Source of the DNA: Thermoanaerobaculia bacterium
Lineage (GTDB): Bacteria > Acidobacteriota > Thermoanaerobaculia > Multivoradales > UBA5704
NCBI GenBank assembly: GCA_030150965.1
Contig: JASLEW010000006.1
Location: 1 to 10,363, forward strand
DNA: 10,363 nt
Direction: 5' to 3'
Positions 5,699 through 10,363 of the stretch are shown here, in pieces. The translations under genes were made by a program, and so were the position numbers. The first letter of the stretch is position 1. The number at the start of each line of letters is the position of its first letter. The notes beneath the pieces were generated by a model that made no database searches, had not been told where the DNA came from, and saw only the letters and a list, made by a program, of their open reading frames with translations.

Positions 5699-7849
5699 AT
5701 GAGCGAAGAGAGCCTGACGAATTCCCCGAACGACGTGACCCGCAAGCTGCGCGAGCTGTCGCGGAACCTCTGGTGGTCGTGGCAGCCCGACATCCGCGCC
5801 ATCTTCCGCGAGCTGTCGCCCGGCGTCTGGAGCGACGTCTACCACAACCCCGTCGCCCTGCTCGCGCGCCTCGACAGCGAGCTGATCGAGCGCCGGGTGC
5901 ACGACCTGGAGATGCAGACCCGCATCAACCAGGCGCACCGCCGGCTCAGCGAGTACCTGCGCGGCGAGGACGGCTGGGGCGCGGTGCATGCCGGCCCGCT
6001 GCGCGCCCGGCCGCTCGCCTACTTCTCCGCCGAGTTCGGCCTCCACCACTCGCTGCCCATCTACTCCGGCGGCCTCGGCGTTCTGGCGGGCGATCACCTG
6101 AAGAGCATGAGCGACCTCGGGGTGCCGGTCGTTGGCGTCGGCCTCCTCTATCACGAGGGCTACGTCCATCAGCAGATGGACGCCGCCGGCTGGCAGCAGG
6201 ACCTCTACGAGCCGATCGCCGTCGAGGAGCTGCCGGTCGATCCCTGGCTCGACGCCGCGGGACGCCAGCTGCGCTTCGCCGTCCAGCTGCCCGGCCGCGA
6301 GGTGTTCCTGCGCGTCTGGCACGTGCGCGTCGGCAGGAGCGACCTGCTGCTGCTCGACGCCCGCGACGACGCCAACAGCACCGACGACCGCGCGCTGACC
6401 GCCCGCCTCTACGGCGGCGACCAGGAGACCCGCATCCAGCAGGAGGTCCTGCTCGGCATCGGCGGCTTCCGGGCGCTCGGCGAGCTCGGCATCCGGCCCA
6501 CGGTCCTCCACCTCAACGAGGGGCACTCGGCGTTCGCGCTGCTCGAGTGGGCGCGCCAGCGCATCGAGCGCGAGGGCCTCTCCGCCGAGCGCGCGCTGCG
6601 CGAGGTGCGGGCGGCGAGCGTCTTCACCACCCACACGCCGGTGCCGGCGGGCCAGGACCGCTTCCGCTCGGAGCTGGCGCGGCGTCACCTGGAGCCGGTC
6701 GCCGCCGCCCTCGGCATGCCCCTCGACGAGGTGATGCTCCTCGGGCTCGAGCCGCCGTTCGATCCCGCCAGCACCTTCGGCCCGACGGTGCTCGCGCTGC
6801 GCCTCTGCCACCGCGCCAACGGCGTCTCGGCGCTGCACGGACGGGTGTCGCGCGCGATGTGGAAGGGGCTCTACGCCGGGCGCGGCGAGGACGAGGTGCC
6901 GATCGGCCACATCACCAACGGCGTGCACGTGCGCACCTGGCTGGCCGCCGACATGGAGGACCTGATCGCCCACCACCTGGGCAACCGGTGGCTCGAATCG
7001 GTCTCCCGCCACGACCTGTGGAAGCAGATCGACACCATTCCCGACACCGAGCTGTGGGAGGTGCACCAGGTGCTCAAGGCGCAGCTGCTGACCTTCGTGC
7101 GCGACCGGCTGACCGAGCGCCGGCTGCGCCTCGGACAGCACGAGCCGGCCGCCGAGCCGCTCGCCCCGGACGCGCTGACCCTGGGCTTCGCCCGCCGCTT
7201 CGCCACCTACAAGCGCTCGGACCTGCTGCTGCGCGACCTCGACCGCCTGGCGCGGCTGGTCACCAGCGCCGACCGGCCGGTGCAGATCATCTATGCCGGC
7301 AAGGCCCATCCGCAGGACGAGGGGGGCAAGCAGCTGGCGCAGCGGGTGGCCCGGCTGGGCGAGGACCCGCGCTTCGCCGGCCGGGTGGTGTTCGTCGAGA
7401 ACTACTCGATGCACGTCGGCCGCCAGCTCGTCCAGGGGGTCGATGCCTGGCTCAACACGCCGCGCCGGCCGCTCGAAGCCTGCGGCACCAGCGGCCAGAA
7501 ATGCATCCTCAACGGGGTGCTCAACATCTCCATCCTGGATGGCTGGTGGGCCGAGGCCTACGACGGCGGCAACGGCTTCGCGGTGGGCGACACCAGCACC
7601 CATACCGACCCCGAGGTGCAGGACGAGCGCGACGCCCAGGCGCTCTTCGAGCTGCTGGAGCGGGAGGTGGTGCCGCTCTATTACCAACGCGACGCGCGCG
7701 GCCTGCCCTGCGGCTGGATCGCGCGCATCAAGCGGGCCTTCCGCACCCTGGCCTGGCGCTACAACGCCGACCGGATGGTGATCGACTACGCCCGCGAGTG
7801 CTACCTGCCGGCGGCCGGCGGCGACACCTGCCGCATGCCGCCGGCCTGA
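5699..7849 (+). CDS. glgP: Alpha-glucan (glycogen/maltodextrin) phosphorylase, GT35
   Basis: The enzyme phosphorolyses terminal alpha-1,4-glucose units of glycogen or maltodextrins to glucose-1-phosphate in the cytoplasm, using pyridoxal phosphate. The 716 residues from the ATG at 5699 have GGAG 6 nt upstream; an in-frame TTG at 5666 is less likely. The N-terminal ~100 residues (LRELSRNLWWSWQPDIRAIF and following) fit the DUF3417 domain of the shorter, non-animal-type phosphorylases. The core has FSAEFGLHHSLPIYSGGLGV (109-128), LHLNEGHSAF (270-279), FTTHTPVPAGQDRF, ITNGVHVRTW and FARRFATYKRSDLLL. The cofactor region is EACGTSGQKCILNG, with the likely PLP-binding lysine at 601. Length and motifs look complete. 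It shares substrates with TreZ at the other end of the window, and its own promoter lies at 5571-5599. Confidence 0.95.
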   Translation: MSEESLTNSPNDVTRKLRELSRNLWWSWQPDIRAIFRELSPGVWSDVYHNPVALLARLDSELIERRVHDLEMQTRINQAHRRLSEYLRGEDGWGAVHAGPLRARPLAYFSAEFGLHHSLPIYSGGLGVLAGDHLKSMSDLGVPVVGVGLLYHEGYVHQQMDAAGWQQDLYEPIAVEELPVDPWLDAAGRQLRFAVQLPGREVFLRVWHVRVGRSDLLLLDARDDANSTDDRALTARLYGGDQETRIQQEVLLGIGGFRALGELGIRPTVLHLNEGHSAFALLEWARQRIEREGLSAERALREVRAASVFTTHTPVPAGQDRFRSELARRHLEPVAAALGMPLDEVMLLGLEPPFDPASTFGPTVLALRLCHRANGVSALHGRVSRAMWKGLYAGRGEDEVPIGHITNGVHVRTWLAADMEDLIAHHLGNRWLESVSRHDLWKQIDTIPDTELWEVHQVLKAQLLTFVRDRLTERRLRLGQHEPAAEPLAPDALTLGFARRFATYKRSDLLLRDLDRLARLVTSADRPVQIIYAGKAHPQDEGGKQLAQRVARLGEDPRFAGRVVFVENYSMHVGRQLVQGVDAWLNTPRRPLEACGTSGQKCILNGVLNISILDGWWAEAYDGGNGFAVGDTSTHTDPEVQDERDAQALFELLEREVVPLYYQRDARGLPCGWIARIKRAFRTLAWRYNADRMVIDYARECYLPAAGGDTCRMPPA

Positions 7850-7917
7850 GCGCAGCCGCGGTCACCGGCGCCGGCGGCAGGGAACGGGTCCGGAGCGGCT
7901 GAGTACCGATCTTGCAT

Positions 7918-7944
7918 CGCCGGGAGGCGGCATCCCTCCTGGCG
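7918..7944 (+). other. Hairpin between glgP and the sensor kinase
   Basis: cgccgggagg (7918-7927) pairs with cctcctggcg (7935-7944) over 10 bp with one G-U pair and a 7-nt loop. No U tract follows. It lies 68 nt after the glgP stop and 8 nt before the kinase Shine-Dalgarno region, so it may be a weak transcript end or a leader structure. In such GC-rich sequence a chance stem is possible. Confidence 0.3.
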
Positions 7945-7965
7945 GCAGGGCGGGGAGCCTGGTGA

Positions 7966-10218
<2,253 letters not shown>

Positions 10219-10232
10219 TGTTCCGCACGGTT

Positions 10233-10361
10233 AGTTCGCATGGTAGTCGCGCCGCAATCCGGCTTCCTGGCCAGGCGCGCCGACGCAAGCGTAGCAGGGA
10301 CTACGGTGAGGAGGCGCAACGCCGCCAGGGAGCCGGAGGGCAAGCGAATACCATACGAACT
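10233..10361. repeat. Imperfect 13-bp inverted repeat pair bounding the terminal segment
   Basis: agttcgcatggta (10233-10245) and taccatacgaact (10349-10361) are inverted copies with one mismatch, separated by 103 bp. They could be terminal repeats of a small non-autonomous element or a dispersed intergenic repeat. The minus strand is also open from the window edge to a TAA at 10233-10231, giving 43 residues ending in GLRRDYHAN, so the segment could instead be the 3' end of a minus-strand gene. The sequence ends too soon to decide. Confidence 0.4.
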
Positions 10362-10363
10362 GG

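Noticed and set aside
5441..7687. Long minus-strand open frame opposite glgP, and a third plus-strand frame over the same span
   Set aside because: Both give His/Arg/Gln/Ala- or Arg/Pro-rich products without recognisable domains. GlgP motifs occupy the true frame throughout.
10229..10363. Integron attC site
   Set aside because: The outer segments do not give the required RYYYAAC/GTTRRRY core sites.

Overview
The window comes from a GC-rich bacterial chromosome, most likely a proteobacterium. This rests on strong G/C preference at third codon positions, Shine-Dalgarno sites at nearly every start, and a GlgP/TreZ/hybrid-kinase gene set. The sequence alone does not fix the genus. The window contains no rRNA, tRNA, CRISPR array or recognisable transposase.

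Layout. Positions 1-2000, minus strand: treZ (maltooligosyltrehalose trehalohydrolase, GH13), whose stop overlaps the ATG of a following gene cut by the window edge. Positions 2001-2361: a divergent intergenic region with two families of tandem repeats (36 bp and 27 bp), both in frame with an optional N-terminal extension of TreZ, plus a tandem 11-bp repeat. Positions 2362-5496, plus strand: a two-gene unit made of an 810-residue gamma-class N6-adenine DNA methyltransferase resembling type IIG/Eco57I enzymes, and a partner gene of about 208 codons. The partner is broken by an apparent 1-nt deletion in a G run. This unit looks less GC-rich than its flanks and is probably an inserted defence or DNA-modification module. 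Positions 5571-7849: a sigma70-like promoter, a hairpin-containing leader and glgP (alpha-glucan phosphorylase, DUF3417-type). Positions 7966-10218: a membrane-bound hybrid sensor histidine kinase with DUF4118, GAF, HisKA, HATPase and receiver domains. Positions 10219-10363: an imperfect 13-bp inverted repeat spanning nearly the whole segment, possibly a small mobile or repetitive element that reaches the window edge.

How the genes fit together. TreZ releases trehalose from maltooligosyltrehalose made from glycogen-type glucans, and GlgP phosphorolyses the same alpha-1,4-glucans to glucose-1-phosphate. The flanks therefore form a glucan/trehalose locus interrupted by the methyltransferase unit. 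The kinase lies downstream of glgP in the same direction, but nothing in the sequence shows that it controls glucan metabolism. The most notable observations are the methyltransferase/partner pair, the frameshift in the partner, and the repeats at the treZ start.
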